From Unio delphinus (taxonomy: Eukaryota > Mollusca > Bivalvia > Unionida > Unionidae): a stretch of DNA of 64,000 bases. The translations under genes and the position numbers were made by a program. This document shows positions 1 to 11,957 of this stretch, in pieces; within the stretch, counting starts at the first letter, position 1, and every line of letters begins with the position of its first letter. Location: positions 7,122,001 to 7,186,000 of the forward strand of contig JAQISU010000169.1 in NCBI GenBank assembly GCA_029339505.1, given 5' to 3'. The notes under the pieces are model-generated. The model saw only the letters and a list, made by a program, of their open reading frames with translations. It ran no database searches and was not told where the DNA came from.

Positions 1-249
1 ATATCATTGTCTATAAAAGCTGAAATTTACAGGAAATCGGCTCAACAATGTTATGATAGAGTTTGGGTCATACACCTGTTGAGTTCTTCACTTCGATGAT
101 TATAACAGACATAATTGTCATGATCATAACAGGGTCAGCATAGGCTAAAAATAATTTTATGTTGAAATGACTCCAATAAAATTTTTTTATAACTGATAAA
201 GAGGTTATTTAGCAGCAGTGGGAATGATTTTAGTCCATCAGTGTTGATG
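1..249. other. no recognisable feature
   Basis: AT-rich sequence with no coding potential, tandem structure or element terminus that I can recognise. Confidence 0.5.
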
Positions 250-1090
250 AGGACCATTCAATGTCATTGATTCACTGGGGAAGAGGGGGGGGGGGTCCTG
301 TGATGGCTGATCCAGGCTTGGAAAAGTGCTACACTGGGGGCATGGATGTACAGGTTGCATACGGTGAATTGCAGAACTACTGCTCCTGGATTTGCGCAGA
401 TCACGTTTCTCAGTCTTTTCTGCTCAAAGGCTGCTGCACCGGCATTAACTGGACTGTGCCAAGCAGATCAATCAGCAGCAACACTCCCACCTGTCAGGGT
501 CAATTCCTAAGTTTTTCAGCAAGGCCATGAGGGTGTCCTCGTACCTCTTTTTTGACCACCTTGAGATATTTTGCCTTGCTGAAGCTCTCCATAGAATACC
601 TTTGACATGTGGACAACATTGCCAGTCCATCAGAGTTATGCCTTGCACAGCATGGTGTGGATGCTTGTCATGCCAGCCTGAATGAACACCTGTGTTCAGT
701 ATGTTGTCTTGCCATCTGATTTTCATTAGTTTTCTCAGGGAGCTCATCTGAAAGGGGTTTAGTTTTTTAAGATTTCAGCTATACACAGTCCAGGTTTCGC
801 AAGCATAGAGAAGGGTGGGGAAAACAACCGTTGCATAGACGTAAGAGTTTGGAGGCATGCTTGATGCCTCTCCTGTCCCAGACATTTGAGAGGAGTCTGC
901 CAAATGCTATGCTGGCTTTGGCAATCCTTGTGTTGACCTCATTTTCTATGTGGAGGGTGCTGCTGAGGTATGTGAACCTGTCTACATTTTTGAACTTATG
1001 GCCTTTGACAGTAATTGATGGATCCAGGTAATCTTCTCTGGGAGCAAGCTCATGCAGATCTTCGGTCCTGATGGTAGAGTCCAAAGTTTT
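250..1090 (-). mobile_element. LINE fragment, reverse-transcriptase C-terminal region (RTE-like)
   Basis: Read on the minus strand, 1084-779 gives a post-catalytic segment typical of non-LTR reverse transcriptases (DRFTYLSSTL, then ARIAKASIAFGRL-like, seen here as TRIAKASIAFGRLLSN). Next, 747-472 gives LRKLMKIRWQDNILNT and KKRYEDTLMALLKNLGI, the characteristic C-terminal blocks of endonuclease-reverse-transcriptase LINEs. Past 472 the frame is broken, but a Cys/Pro-rich tail continues to about 250. The catalytic YADD-type box and endonuclease are absent, so this is a 5'-truncated, frameshifted dead copy. The same family occurs at 60290-61350. Clade assignment to RTE is by resemblance only. 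Confidence 0.8.
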
Positions 1091-1104
1091 GGTGCACGCT
1101 GTGG

Positions 1105-1653
1105 TAAAATTCCATACTATGTTGCATGCCTATTTCTGTGTAGTTCGATCATCGCTGCAGTACTTGGGCATTGATGATTCTGATGACAGGAATGACTTGT
1201 GTGTGATTTGGTTTAAAGTGAGTGAGATTTGCGCTACCTCAGCTCTCACTCTCATGTCCAGGCCCCACTTTCTCCAGTGGCAAGACATAGTCAAGACAGC
1301 TGGAATGGAGACTGGATGCAGTGGATGGCCACGACGCTTTGCTTGGTCTGCCTTTCTGCCTTTTGACCACTTGGAGGTTCGTCTGTGCAGTCCGCTATGT
1401 CCAGCCTTCACATGCAAAGAGTGACCATCCCTAACTCACCGAGGGTTTGAGACCCGTTGGCTATCCACAACCTGGCAATAGGCAACGGCTTCGATTGGAG
1501 AATATGGAGCAAATGGAAGGAGACTTATGTATGTACTAAGATTAAAATAATGTTTTTAATGGGTTTTGCAATTGGCATGACAATAGTGAGACAAGTAGAG
1601 GGAAGAGATGCTTAGAAGCACAGTGCCTCAATGATCAGACTAGTTCAAGAGAC

Positions 1654-1701
<48 letters not shown>
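1105..1701 (+). repeat. probable LINE-tail or SINE-like repeat ending in (GAT)n
   Basis: The segment lacks intact reading frames but ends in CTCAATGATCAGACTAGTTC, then AAGAGACTGATGATGAT running into a (GAT)n tract of about 16 units (1653-1701). A short microsatellite tail at the 3' end is typical of RTE-type LINEs and the non-autonomous elements they mobilise. The body (1200-1430) has moderate GC compared with its surroundings. The identity of the body is unknown. Confidence 0.4.
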
Positions 1702-2870
1702 CAACAATACTCGCTCACATATGCTTATGCCAAGAATAAGAATTATTTATGTATTTTCAGTTGAAATAAGGCTGTTATTATTACAAAAAGAACCTTTTAA
1801 TAATTAATGTTACTTTTATGTGAATATACTAAATGAAGATATTAAATGCTTTGAAGTATGTAGCTTTCTTACTTAAAAAAAAAATGTAATTCCCCTCTGG
1901 AAAGGCCATCCATCTTATAAGACCACTTTCCCTGTGCAGAAGGGGTTGCCATATTAGAGTGGGACCACTGTATAGAATAACTGAGATAAGGGGATGGTGA
2001 TGTATTTTCACTGGCTTAGTAAACACCTAGGCTTTAATTGCGTTCCCTAAAGGAGGGTTGGTGGTGTTCACAAAGTAAATTCAGTAGTTATTTACACATG
2101 CCTGCCAGTTCAGGTTCCAGCTGTTTGAACATTATGCATTTTTGCAACATCAGAGTGTTAAGACAATCGAATACACAGTGCTGCTGGAATATATGGAGGG
2201 TCTCATCATATTTTTTTTTGCATGAATTTGGTATAAAATTCATATAACCATTATAGTAAGAATAATGTTAATACATGGTTTGCACATAACTTTCATTTAA
2301 AGGTTTTCAGATTGTGTATTACATCTATTGCTATACAATAAAATCTATCTTTGCTGATACTTCCATTAATCACATTAACCCATAGAGCCATGTTTATGGG
2401 GGTCAGAAGTTAGTAGCCAACTGCCAAGCACTGTAGTATGAAGCTTATGTATGATACCCGAAAGGCAGACAGATTTAGCTCTTCAAATAGTCTGGCCATT
2501 TTAGTTGCACTACAAAATACAGACAGACAAACCTAATTTTTAAAACTAAATAAAAAAAAAGTGTAATTTTAGCTTGACAAAATTTTTTCATTAGTTTTAT
2601 TTGTCACAAGAAACATGGGGAATCATATGTGCAAATTAGTTTGGTTTGTAAATTGTTATAATTGATGAGAGACATTTAGCAGACAAATACATATTTAACA
2701 TTTGAATGCATACTGGATTTCATAAAACCTAGAGGAAGCTGGGACTACGTTTCTGTCTGTTGTCACAAGATGTGTATCAGATTAGGTAACACCATTCAAT
2801 CTGTTGTTTATTGAATCAATACACAATGACTCATGTTTGACTCCTGGCAACGATGAACATAGAAAAAAAT
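1702..2870. other. unannotated stretch with one MITE-like fragment
   Basis: Mostly featureless AT-rich DNA. At 1895-1975, on the minus strand, a stretch with AAGTGGTCTTATAAG and CCCCTTCTGC resembles the interior of the short element at 36096-36271 (shared CCCCTTCTGC and GTGGTCT words). I read it as a diverged fragment of that family. Confidence 0.3.
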
Positions 2871-4650
2871 CAATTTCTTTAATAATCAGCAGATTTACTG
2901 CTTGCACCTTCAGATAATGAAGTACTATATCATGAGGGTTGTGAATTAGGTAACATATGTGACCAAACCAAAGATGTAGTCAATGTGCCAGTTGTGACTG
3001 TTGAAGCTCGCTAGTTTTTTTTAGAAAGCAGTTACATCCATTACAATTGCAAACCAAATAGAATTAACACAGTCCTAGTGAAACATGCTTGCAGTTCCAC
3101 CTCCTCACATTATATCCAGAAAACACAAGATTTTTTTTACTCCTGCTCAGCATTGCAGCTGCTTCCAGTCATGTGTGCCATTATTTTTAAACGAACCATG
3201 CTATGTAACTACTTCTACACTATTTGAAATACACAGTATAGTCATTGTACCTTAAATTATAATTGGAATTAGTTCATAAATGATGACAACTGTCTTAGGA
3301 GTTTAATTTACCCCCTAGACTATGGCTGTGGGAATAATGTGATCAATGGGGATGTGGTAAAGAATAACTGGGATATGGGTGGTGGTTATGTACTCAATGG
3401 AGATTCTAGTTTAAAGATGCACCTTGGCTTAAATGGTGCTAGTTTAATTGGGATGGGTGGGAGGCTTTATAAACTCAAATCAGTAAAAATATACATCTAC
3501 ATTTCTTTGTCAGTTAACAGTACAACAAAGTACTTGATGCACTGATATATTGTTTACAAATATTGCCCATGAAAAGAAACAAAAACAAACAGTAGAACAA
3601 ATTTATAACCAAAGAAGCAAAGATGAACCATAAAGTAAATTTACAAGTAGAAACCTTTATTTTATTGAATCAACTCTTTAAGTCAAGATTAGATGATATG
3701 CCTTTATTCACTTCAGTAATTACTCTCCAGGGAAGTATCGGCATTTATTCATTTACATTTGCTGCCATTTTCATCTTTGTTTAGCCCAGTGATGTCTGTA
3801 AGGCCTTTGTGTTAAACGGCAGCTTTCTTAAACCCAGTGATGTATGTAAGACCTTTGTGTTAAAAGGCAGCTTTGTTTAGCCCAGTGATGTATTAAGGCC
3901 TTTGTGTTAAAAGGCAGCTTTGTTTAGCCCAGTGTTGTATTAAGGCCTTTGTGTTAAAAGGCAGCTTTGTTGACCAGTGATATATGTAAGACATTTGTGT
4001 TAAAAGGCAGCTTTCTAAAGCCCAGTGATGTATGTAAGACCTTTCGGTTAAAAAGGCAGCTTTCTTCATAGCCAAGTGATGTATGTAAGGTCTTTGTGTT
4101 AAAAGGCAGCTTTCTTTAGCCCTGTGATGTATGTAAGACCTTTGTGTTAAAAGGCAGCTTTCTTTATAGCCCAGTGATGTCTGTAAGGCCTCTGTGTTAA
4201 AAGGTAACTTTCTTCATAGCCAAGTGATGTACGTAATACCTTTGTGCTAAAAGGCAGCTTTCTTTAGCCCTGTGATGTATGTAAGACTGTGTTAAAAGGC
4301 AGCTTTCTTTATAGCCCAGTGATGTCTGTAAGGCCTTTGTGTTAAAAGGTAGCTTTCTTCATAGCCAAGTGATGTATGTAAGGCCTTTGTGTTAAAAGGC
4401 AGCTTTCTTTAGCCCTGTGATGTATGTAAGACTGTGTTAAAAGGCAGCTTTCTTTATAGCCCAGTGATGTCTTAAGGCCTTTGTGTTAAAAGACAGCTTT
4501 GTTTAGCCCAGTGATGTACGTAATACCTTTGTGCTAAAAGGCAGCTTTGTTTAGCCCAGTGATGTATGTAAGATCTTTATGTTAAAAGGCACCTTTTTTT
4601 AGCCCAGTGATGATCCTATCCTTGCTCACATATTGCAGGCTTTGACTTGC
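2871..4650 (+). repeat. segmental duplication, copy 1
   Basis: Blocks of this interval recur in the same order at 6478-8420. These are CAGCAGATTTACT plus CAGATAATGAAGTACTAT (2887), GTGCCAGTTGTGACTGTT (2987), AGAAAGCAGTTACAT (3022), AGTACAACAAAGTAC (3520), AAGTCAAGATTAGATGATATGC (about 3681, given in part), the ~48-bp minisatellite, and TATCCTATCCTTGCTCACAT (4613). The copies differ by substitutions, small indels and two inserted repeats in copy 2, so the duplication is not recent. Confidence 0.85.
3782..4612 (+). repeat. ~48-bp minisatellite, copy 1
   Basis: About 17 tandem units of roughly 44-50 bp. Each has CCAGTGATGT, TGTAAG(G/A)CCTTTGTGTT and AAAAGGCAGCTTTCTTTA, with indels around CTTTA(TAG)CCC. 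Units alternate between GTCTGTAAGG and GTATGTAAG(A/G) forms. The short minus-strand frame 3893-4075 is just this repeat translated. The same unit forms the array at 7885-8330. Confidence 0.9.
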
Positions 4651-5634
4651 ATGAAGAAAATCCAGGGCCCCCTTACTAGGGCATGTGGCTCTGTGAGGGA
4701 ACTGAGGGCTATCAACAGTTATTTTTTAAAAGAAAAAATATGTATTCAACTGACTGATAAAATTTGATTTTAAGTATCATGGTATGAATTTCTATAAAAA
4801 AAAAATTATTTTTTTTTTATCAAATATGGTCATTGTTAGTAGAGTAGAAATAAATCTTTTTAAAATTCTTCTCAAAAACAGCTCAACAGTATTTGGCCAT
4901 ATTTACAGAAACTATCCTGAGATAAAGGTATTTCATATTTACTGATCTGCCACCAAACATGACTGTCGTGTATAACAATAGTTAGATCTCTGAAAACGAA
5001 TTTTTCTCAAAAACTGCTCAATACAATTTTTCCAAATTTGAGAGAAACCATACTGCCATAAAGATCTTTCATATTTGCTCAGATTATGTTGGTTTACTGT
5101 TGTATATTGCTGCCATTACTGAAAATACAAAAAATTTTAAAAGCTTTTTCTTAAACATCAGCCAAAAGAATTTTACCAAATTTGACAAAGTATTCCAGTA
5201 TAGCTGGCTTTCAGTTTTATACAAATATCTCCAATCTCCATCAAACACTGCCACCATTGCTAAAGTCAGAAAACCCATGAAATGATTCCACAAAAACGGC
5301 TAAACAGGATTTTAGCCCATTTGACGGAAAGCATCCTGACATATAGGGCTGTTATTATTGTACAAATGATGCATTCACAATCAAATATGGCTTCCATTAC
5401 TAAAATAAAGACAAATCTTCAAATAACTTTCTCTCATAAACCACTCAGCTGAATTTGACCAAAATGAACAGATATCAAAGGTATTTTTGATTTTCACATA
5501 GTACGATGATCTACCACTAAGTATGGCCACCATTTCTAAAATGTAACAAAAAAATTAATATAACTTCCCAGAAACTGCCAAGCAGATTTCAACCCAACAA
5601 AATTTATGCATCAAGAGCTATGTTTGTTTATTTT
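4651..5634. repeat. diverged ~130-150-bp tandem repeats
   Basis: Successive degenerate blocks repeat the theme TTCTCAAAAAC(A/T)GCTCAA, then a CCAAATTTGA-like word, a CATCCTGA or CCATACTGCC word, TTTCATATTT and GATCTGCCA(C/T). They are visible near 4870, 4985, 5140, 5285 and 5430. Similar blocks occur at 5873-6270, 8460-8965 and 12121-12420, so this is a large old array interrupted by insertions. It contains no coding region. The 69-aa and 61-aa frames here are accidental. Confidence 0.65.
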
Positions 5635-5635
5635 C

Positions 5636-5872
5636 GGGTTTAATGACATTTTTCAGCACACGATAGGCTATACATTTCGGCCAGTATTATTGGTGGAGGA
5701 AGAACCCGGGAAAACCCCCGGAAAGAACCACTGACTCACAAGAAGCTACTGGCAAGCATTCTCACATAACTACATTAGCCGAATCTTAGACTCGAACCCA
5801 CGCAGACAGATGTGAAATGGCAGTGATCCGTAACGGAAAGCGCTTTAGACCACTTGGCCACTTGGGGCCCCT
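5636..5872 (-). mobile_element. tRNA-derived SINE, copy 1
   Basis: On the minus strand it starts GGGGCCCCAAGTGGCCAAGT and carries an A-box-like TGGCCAAGTGG and a B-box-like GGTTCGAGTC. The long shared body follows (AGTAGCTTCTTGTGAGTC, GGTTCTTCCTCCACC) and then the GCTGAAAAATGTCATTAAAC tail. The other copies are 7139-7382, 23507-23778, 46614-46815, 52510-52767 and 59599-59850. The RNA polymerase III promoter boxes indicate a tRNA origin. Confidence 0.85.
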
Positions 5873-6477
5873 GCATTAAGAGCTTTCAGGCTGATTAAAC
5901 TGATGCCATTTGACCTTTAAATAATGGTCTTTGCTACTTTTCTTAAAAATATAGCTTCAAATACCTTCTTGTAAACATTACAAAACAGATTTGACCAAAG
6001 AGCTACCTTGAAGGGCTTTCATATTTATTGAAATGATGAAAACCACTTCTAAATATTGCTACTACTAGAATTTTTGATATATAAAAAAAGATATACACAA
6101 CCTTATTTTGGAAAATATGATCAACATTGACAGAAAGCATCCAGGCACATAGGGATGTCATTTTGACAAATAATGTTATATACATGTTTGCAAATTTGAG
6201 AAAGCATGTGAAAAATGCAATCAGTGACATTGGAAGAAATTTTTACAAAAAGCATCCCTATTGATTCATTTTTTTATGCAACTGCTCGTGGTTTTATCAT
6301 CAAGGTTACTGATTCTTTCCTCTTTTTCTGCACATTTACTGTAATGCCCTTGGAAACAGAATGATGAGTTAGCAACTCAACAGCTGTGTCACAAGGGTTA
6401 CAGCCAGATTTCATCCATGTATATTTAATGGACTGTACCACAGTAGGCAGGGGATGACAATTCTTCAGTTTGTTCAT
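5873..6477. repeat. diverged tandem repeats and a dispersed-repeat fragment
   Basis: 5873-6270 continues the ~150-bp diverged repeat theme (TTTTGACAAA, GAAAGCATCCAGGCACATAGG). 6340-6450 (TGTCACAAGGGTTACAG, CCAGATTT) resembles 26353-26420 (TGTCACAAGGGTCACAG, TCAGATTT), so it is a second dispersed repeat. No gene. Confidence 0.5.
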
Positions 6478-6593
6478 TGGCAGCAGATTTACTTACTAAT
6501 AACTTCAGATAATGAAGTACTATTTCATAAGGGTATTTTAAAAGGCAACAAATGCCAACAAACTAAAGATGAAGTGAATGTGCCAGTTGTGAC

Positions 6594-6594
6594 T

Positions 6595-6683
<89 letters not shown>

Positions 6684-6840
6684 GACTTTATTTAGAGAAG
6701 GTAACTCAATTAGTTACAGAACTAATCTACCTTGAGGCTTTTTATCTGTTATGTACAATATATAGAGTACCCTGTATATACAACATGATATGAAGAATCT
6801 GACTTGACACTAAATAATTAAATAATTTTAAAATTCAAAG
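6594..6840 (-). repeat. (AAT)n tract with adjoining LINE-tail-like sequence
   Basis: About 30 AAT units (6598-6684, one interruption) followed by AGACTTTATTTAGAGAAGG. Read on the minus strand this is AATAAAGTCT followed by (ATT)n, a common end of 5'-truncated LINE copies. It interrupts the segmental duplication after GTGACTGTTAATAATAAT. The rest of the sequence to 6840 is unidentified. Confidence 0.5.
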
Positions 6841-7138
6841 TATCAAACCTGGACTGTTGAAGCCTTCGGTTATTGTTTAGAAAGCAGTTACATTCGATAC
6901 AATTGCAAACCAAATAGAATTAAAACAGTCCCAGTGAAACATCCATGTACTAGGTCGTCCTCCACACATTTATGTCCAGAAAAATACAGGGATTATTTAC
7001 TCCTGCTCAGGCTTGCAGCTTCTTCCATAATCTTGTGTGCCTTTATTTTTAAAAGCACCATGTTATGTAACTACTTCTACGCTGTCTGAAATACACAGTA
7101 TAGTCATTGTACCTTAAATTATAATTGGAATTGGTTCA

Positions 7139-7382
7139 TTTTGCTGTTGCTGTTAAGTTTAATGACAGTTTTCAGCACCAGATAGGCTATACATGACAGC
7201 CAGTATAAATGGTGGAGGAAGAACCTGGAAAGCCCCAATAAAAACTACTAAGCGATGAGAAGCTACTGGCATGCTTTCACACATACCCATGTTTGCCAAA
7301 CCCAAGACTAGAACCCACGCAGACAGAGGTGAGATGGCAGTGATCTATAAATGATGAGCGTTTTAGATCACTCGGGGCTCTG
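7139..7382 (-). mobile_element. tRNA-derived SINE, copy 2
   Basis: Minus-strand copy of the SINE family. The head (GAGCCCCGAGTGATC) is degraded, but the B-box-like GGTTCTAGTC, the CTTCTCATCGCTTAG block and the GGTTCTTCCTCCACC block remain. It lies inside duplication copy 2 and is absent from copy 1, so it inserted after the duplication. Confidence 0.8.
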
Positions 7383-7884
7383 GGATTGGTTCATGAAAGA
7401 GGACAACTGTCTTATCAGTTGAATTCACCCTTGGTCTACTTTTCTTTGTCAGTTATCAGTACAACAAAGTACATTGATGCACCGATAAAATGTATACATT
7501 TTATTTTCCATGTAAAGAAAGAAAGACAAACAATAGAACACATTTAAAACAAAAGATGCCAAGATGAAACCTAAAGTGAATTTCCAAATAGAAATCTTGA
7601 TTTCAGTGAATTTAATCTTTAAGTCAAGATTAGATAATATGCCTTTCTTCATTTCAGTAATTAATGTCCAAGAAAGATAGTCATATATTCATTTACTTTT
7701 ACTGCCATTTTCAGCTTTGTTTGGCCTCAGTGTATCCCCTAGGGGTGCAAGACTGAGAATCAAAAATCTCCTTGGCATCAAAAATGGGTGTCAGACTGAC
7801 TTAAAAATAAACTTTGGTATCAAAACTGGAGGTCAAATAAAAAATCTGGGGGTCTCTGAAGTGCAAGTGAGGGTAAAGGGAAAC

Positions 7885-8330
7885 ATGCCCATTGATGTCT
7901 GTAAGGCCTTTTGTGTTAAAAGGCAGCCTTCTTTAGCCCAGTGATGACTAAGATCTTTGTATTAAAAGGCAGCTTTGTTTAGCCCAGTGATGTATTTAAG
8001 ACCTTTGTGTTAAAGGCAGCTTTTTTTAGCCCATTGATGTCTGTAAGACCTTTGTGTTATGAGGCAGCTTTGTTTAGCCCAGTGATGTATGTAAGACCTT
8101 GGTGTTAAAAGGCAGCTTTCTTTAGCCCAGTGATGTCTGTAAGTTTTTCATGTTAAAAGGCTGCTTTGTTTAGCCCAGTGATGTATGTAATACCTTTGTG
8201 TTAAAAGACAACTTTCTTTAAACCCATGATGTCTGTAAGGTCTTTGTTTTAAAAGGTAGCTTTCTTTAGCCCAATGATGTCTGTAAAGTCTTTGTGTTTA
8301 AAGGCAGCTTTTTTTTTTTATAGCCCAGTG
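7885..8330 (+). repeat. ~48-bp minisatellite, copy 2
   Basis: About nine units of the same repeat as 3782-4612 (CCAGTGATGT, GTAAGACCTTTGTGTT, AAAAGGCAGCTTTCTTTAGC). There are fewer units than in copy 1, so the array length changed after duplication. Confidence 0.88.
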
Positions 8331-8420
8331 ATTATCCTATCCTTGCTCACATAATGCAGACTGTTACTTGCATGAGAAAAATCTAGGCCCAACTCATGAT
8401 GGAATTTGGCTATGTGTGGG

Positions 8421-8969
8421 TACTGAGGCGCTTATAACAGTATTTTAAAAAATCTTCTTAACATGTTTTAACAAAAATTTGACAAAAGCATATTTTCATG
8501 AAGATTTGTTAAATTTGTTCCAATTATGTTGATCTGCCATAAAATATGGTTCCATTAGTAAAAATATAAAAACCTTAAAACATTCTTTTCTGAAACTACT
8601 CAATATAAATTGGTCAGAGTTGACAGAAAGTACCTGTCAAAAAGGTTTTTCTTCGTATTTGCTAAATATGGCCAACATTACAAAAGCTAAATCCTTCAAA
8701 CGTTTTTTCAAAACCATTCCACAGAATATGACCATATTTAACAGAAAGCATCCTGGCATACATGGCTTTCACTTTATACAGATGTTGCTGATCCACCATC
8801 AAATATGGCTACCTTTACAAAAATAGAATTTAATAATGCGTTTGCAAAATCTGGACAAGAGTTTGTCCCAAGAAAATATTGAAACTTCTTCTCAAAAACC
8901 ACTCGAACAAACTTGTCTTGATTTAACAGTCTTTATCTTCATAAAAGCCTTACATATTTTTTAGAAATA
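8421..8969. repeat. diverged ~150-bp tandem repeats
   Basis: Same theme as 4651-5634. Examples are TTTTCTGAAACTACTCAATA near 8586 and ACCATTCCACAGAATATGACC near 8713, and AACAGAAAGCATCCTGGCAT near 8740, with TATGG(C/T) words between. No gene. Confidence 0.55.
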
Positions 8970-9595
8970 TGGGGTGCAACGATATGCCTAATTATACTAT
9001 TGTGATATATTGCAATGTAACAAATCCATATTGAAATAGGTATTGCAATACAGTAACACTAAATGAAAAGAATAAAATAATATAACATTTACTGCTTGAA
9101 AAGTATAGAATCTCTACTGGATGTTACCATGTAAGATTTTAAATGGTAGTCTATTGAACAGATAAAATTAGCACACAAAAAATGAAGCTAAAATTTTCAA
9201 ATACATGGAAGGAGTAAACTATTAGCAAATGAAAATCTCACTGCCATTTCTAGTCAGTGTTTTAATCTAAACATTACAGAAGCATTGTTTCAAATGTTTC
9301 AACACATTTGAACTATCCTTTTAATTTTTTTAGTAGGATGTTCAATAGGTCACTGCATTATTTCTTGAGGAATATTAACATAATAACGTCTAAACACAGT
9401 GTAGCCCTCAGTGCATTAACAATGTCTCCTGCTGTAGTAAAGACTAATGGCTTGTGGCTTGGAAGTTGCAGGAATGCCTTTTCCTGACAATGTGTGCACT
9501 GAATGGAAACGTGTACTGCTGAGCTCCACCATTTCTTAGGATCCTCATCCAACATTATTAGGGAATCGTTACTGAACAAGTCAACATAATTGCTT
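8970..9595 (-). mobile_element. hAT transposon fragment with C-terminal dimerisation domain
   Basis: The minus-strand frame 9579-9358 (73 aa) reads DEDPKKWWSS early, then FTTAGDIVNALRATL and VIMLIFLKK at its end. These match the hAT C-terminal dimerisation domain pattern (D-P-x-x-W-W, F-S-T-A-G-x-I, L-x-F-L-x-K/N). The FSTAG serine is a threonine here. Downstream on the minus strand, at about 8972-8990, GGGGTGCAACGATATGCC resembles the GTGCAACGAT termini common in zBED-type hAT elements. The catalytic RNase-H core is not found. This is a dead 3' remnant. I am confident of the superfamily, less so of the boundaries. Confidence 0.7.
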
Positions 9596-9849
9596 TATTC
9601 TTTGTAGCATGGGTTGAGTTTTGTTCATTTAGTGTCATAAGGAACAGGACATAAACAAGTGAGGCAAAGTGAAGATTATAAAACATTATTTTTAACTGGA
9701 AAAATATCCCTGGTCTTGACTTGCCTTCCTCCAACCCCTTTAAACTTTGGCTGAATACTGAATAATGGTATTGTGCATTTTAGATTTTGTTATAATCTGG
9801 TGGTATGCAAGTATTTAGGAGGAAAAAAAGAAAATATGTATCATGATTT

Positions 9850-11957
9850 TAACTAGATAAAATGTATCTTGATTAAACGAAATAAATGTATCTTGAATTT
9901 AACTAGATAAATTGTCAAGAATTAAACTAGATAAATTGTCAAGAATTAAACTAGATAAATTGTGAGAAATTAAACTAGATAAATTGTCAAGAATTAAACT
10001 AGATAAATTGTGAGAAATTAAACTAGATAAATTGTCAAGAATTAAACTAGATGAATTGTCAAGAATTAAACTAGATAAATTGTCAAGAATTAAACTAGAT
10101 GAATTGTCAAGAATTAAACTAGATAAATTGTCAAGAATCAAACTAGATGAATTGTCAAGAATTAAACTAGATAAATTGCGAGAAATTAAACTGGATAAAT
10201 TGTCAAAAATTAAACTAGATAAATTGTCAAAAATTAAACTAGATAAATTGTGAGAAATTAAACTAGATAAATTGTGAGAAATTAAACTAGATAAATTGTC
10301 AAGAATTAAACTAGATGAATTGTCAAGAATTAAACTAGATAAATTGTGAGAAATTAAACTAGATAAATTGTCAAGAATTAAACTAGATGAATTGTCAAGA
10401 ATTAAACTAGATAAATTGTCAAGAATTAAACTAGATAAATTGTCAAGAATTAAACTAGATAAATTGTCAAGAATTAAACTAGATAAATTGTCAAGAATTA
10501 AACTAGATAAATTGTCAAGAATTAAACTAGATAAATTGTCAAGAATTAAACTAGATGAATTGTCAAGAATTAAACTAGATAAATTGTGAGAAATTAAACT
10601 AGATAAATTGTCAAAAATTAAACTAGATAAATTGTCAAGAATTAAACTAGATGAATTGTCAAGAATTAAACTAGATAAATTGTGAGAAATTAAACTAGAT
10701 AAATTGTCAAAAATTAAACTAGATAAATTGTCAAAAATTAAACTAGATAAATTGTGAGAAATTAAACTAGATAAATTGTCAAGAATTAAACTAGATGAAT
10801 TGTCAAGAATTAAACTAGATAAATTGTCAAGAATTAAACTAGATAAATTGTCAAGAATTAAACTAGATAAATTGTCAAGAATTAAACTAGATAAATTGTC
10901 AAGAATTAAACTAGATAAATTGTCAAGAATTAAACTAGATGAATTGTCAAGAATTAAACTAGATAAATTGTGAGAAATTAAACTGGATAAATTGTCAAAA
11001 ATTAAACTAGATAAATTGTCAAAAATTAAACTAGATAAATTGTGAGAAATTAAACTGGATAAATTGTCAAGAATTAAACTAGATGAATTGTGAGAAATTA
11101 AACTAGATAAATTGTCAAGAATTAAACTAGATAAATTGTCAAGAATTAAACTAGATAAATTGTGAGAAATTAAACTAGATAAATTGTGAGAAATTAAACT
11201 GGATAAATTGTCAAGAATTAAACTAGATAAATTGTGAGAAATTAAACTAGATAAATTGTCAAGAATTAAACTAGATAAATTGTCAAGAATTAAACTAGAT
11301 AAATTGTGAGAAATTAAACTAGATAAATTGTCAAGAATTAAACTAGATAAATTGTCAAGAATTAAACTAGATAAATTGTCAAGAATTAAACTAGATAAAT
11401 TGTCAAGAATTAAACTAGATAAATTGTGAGAAATTAAACTAGATAAATTGTGAGAAATTAAACTAGATAAATTGTCAAGAATTAAACTAGATAAATTGTC
11501 AAGAATTAAACTAGATAAATTGTCAAGAATTAAACTAGATAAATTGTGAGAAATTAAACTAGATAAATTGTCAAAAATTAAACTAGATAAATTGTCAAGA
11601 ACTAAACTAGATAAATTGTGAGAAATTAAACTAGATAAATTGTGAGAAATTAAACTAGATAAATTGTCAAGAATTAAACTAGATAAATTGTCAAGAATTA
11701 AACTAGATAAATTGTCAAGAATTAAACTAGATAAATTGTGAGAAATTAAACTAGATAAATTGTCAAGAATTAAACTAGATAAATTGTCAAGAATTAAACT
11801 AGATAAATTGTGAGAAATTAAACTAGATAAATTGTCAAGAATTAAACTAGATAAATTGTGAGAAATTAAACTAGATAAATTGTCAAGAATTAAACTAGAT
11901 GAATTGTCAAGAATTGAACTAGATAAATTGTGAGAAATTAAACTAGATGAATTGTGA
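9850..11957. repeat. 24-bp satellite array, about 87 units
   Basis: Perfectly phased 24-bp units with consensus AACTAGATAAATTGTCAAGA plus ATTA. The main variants are TCAAGA, TGAGAA or TCAAAA at one six-base position and GATAAA or GATGAA at another. Units are almost indel-free over 2.1 kb. The order of variants repeats in places. Blocks beginning near 10368 and 10776 (408 bp, 17 units apart) share a run of one GATGAA unit, many plain units, another GATGAA unit and then a TGAGAA unit, which suggests higher-order turnover. Because 24 is a multiple of 3, frames stay open by default. The 727-aa minus-strand frame (9899-12082) is an 8-residue repeat and is not called as a gene. Confidence 0.97.

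Larger units (their letters stand above)
6478..8420 (+). repeat. segmental duplication, copy 2
   Basis: Parallel to 2871-4650 (see that entry) but longer, because a LINE-tail/(AAT)n block (6594-6840) and a SINE (7139-7382) have been inserted. The order of shared words is kept from CAGCAGATTTACT at 6481 to TATCCTATCCTTGCTCACAT at about 8336. Confidence 0.85.

Noticed and set aside
1071..1424. 117-codon plus-strand frame as a gene
   Set aside because: No recognisable domain. It overlaps a repeat ending in (GAT)n next to a LINE fragment.
3782..4612. CRISPR-like appearance of regularly spaced repeats
   Set aside because: Units are contiguous without unique spacers, vary in length, and sit in an animal genome. 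It is a minisatellite.
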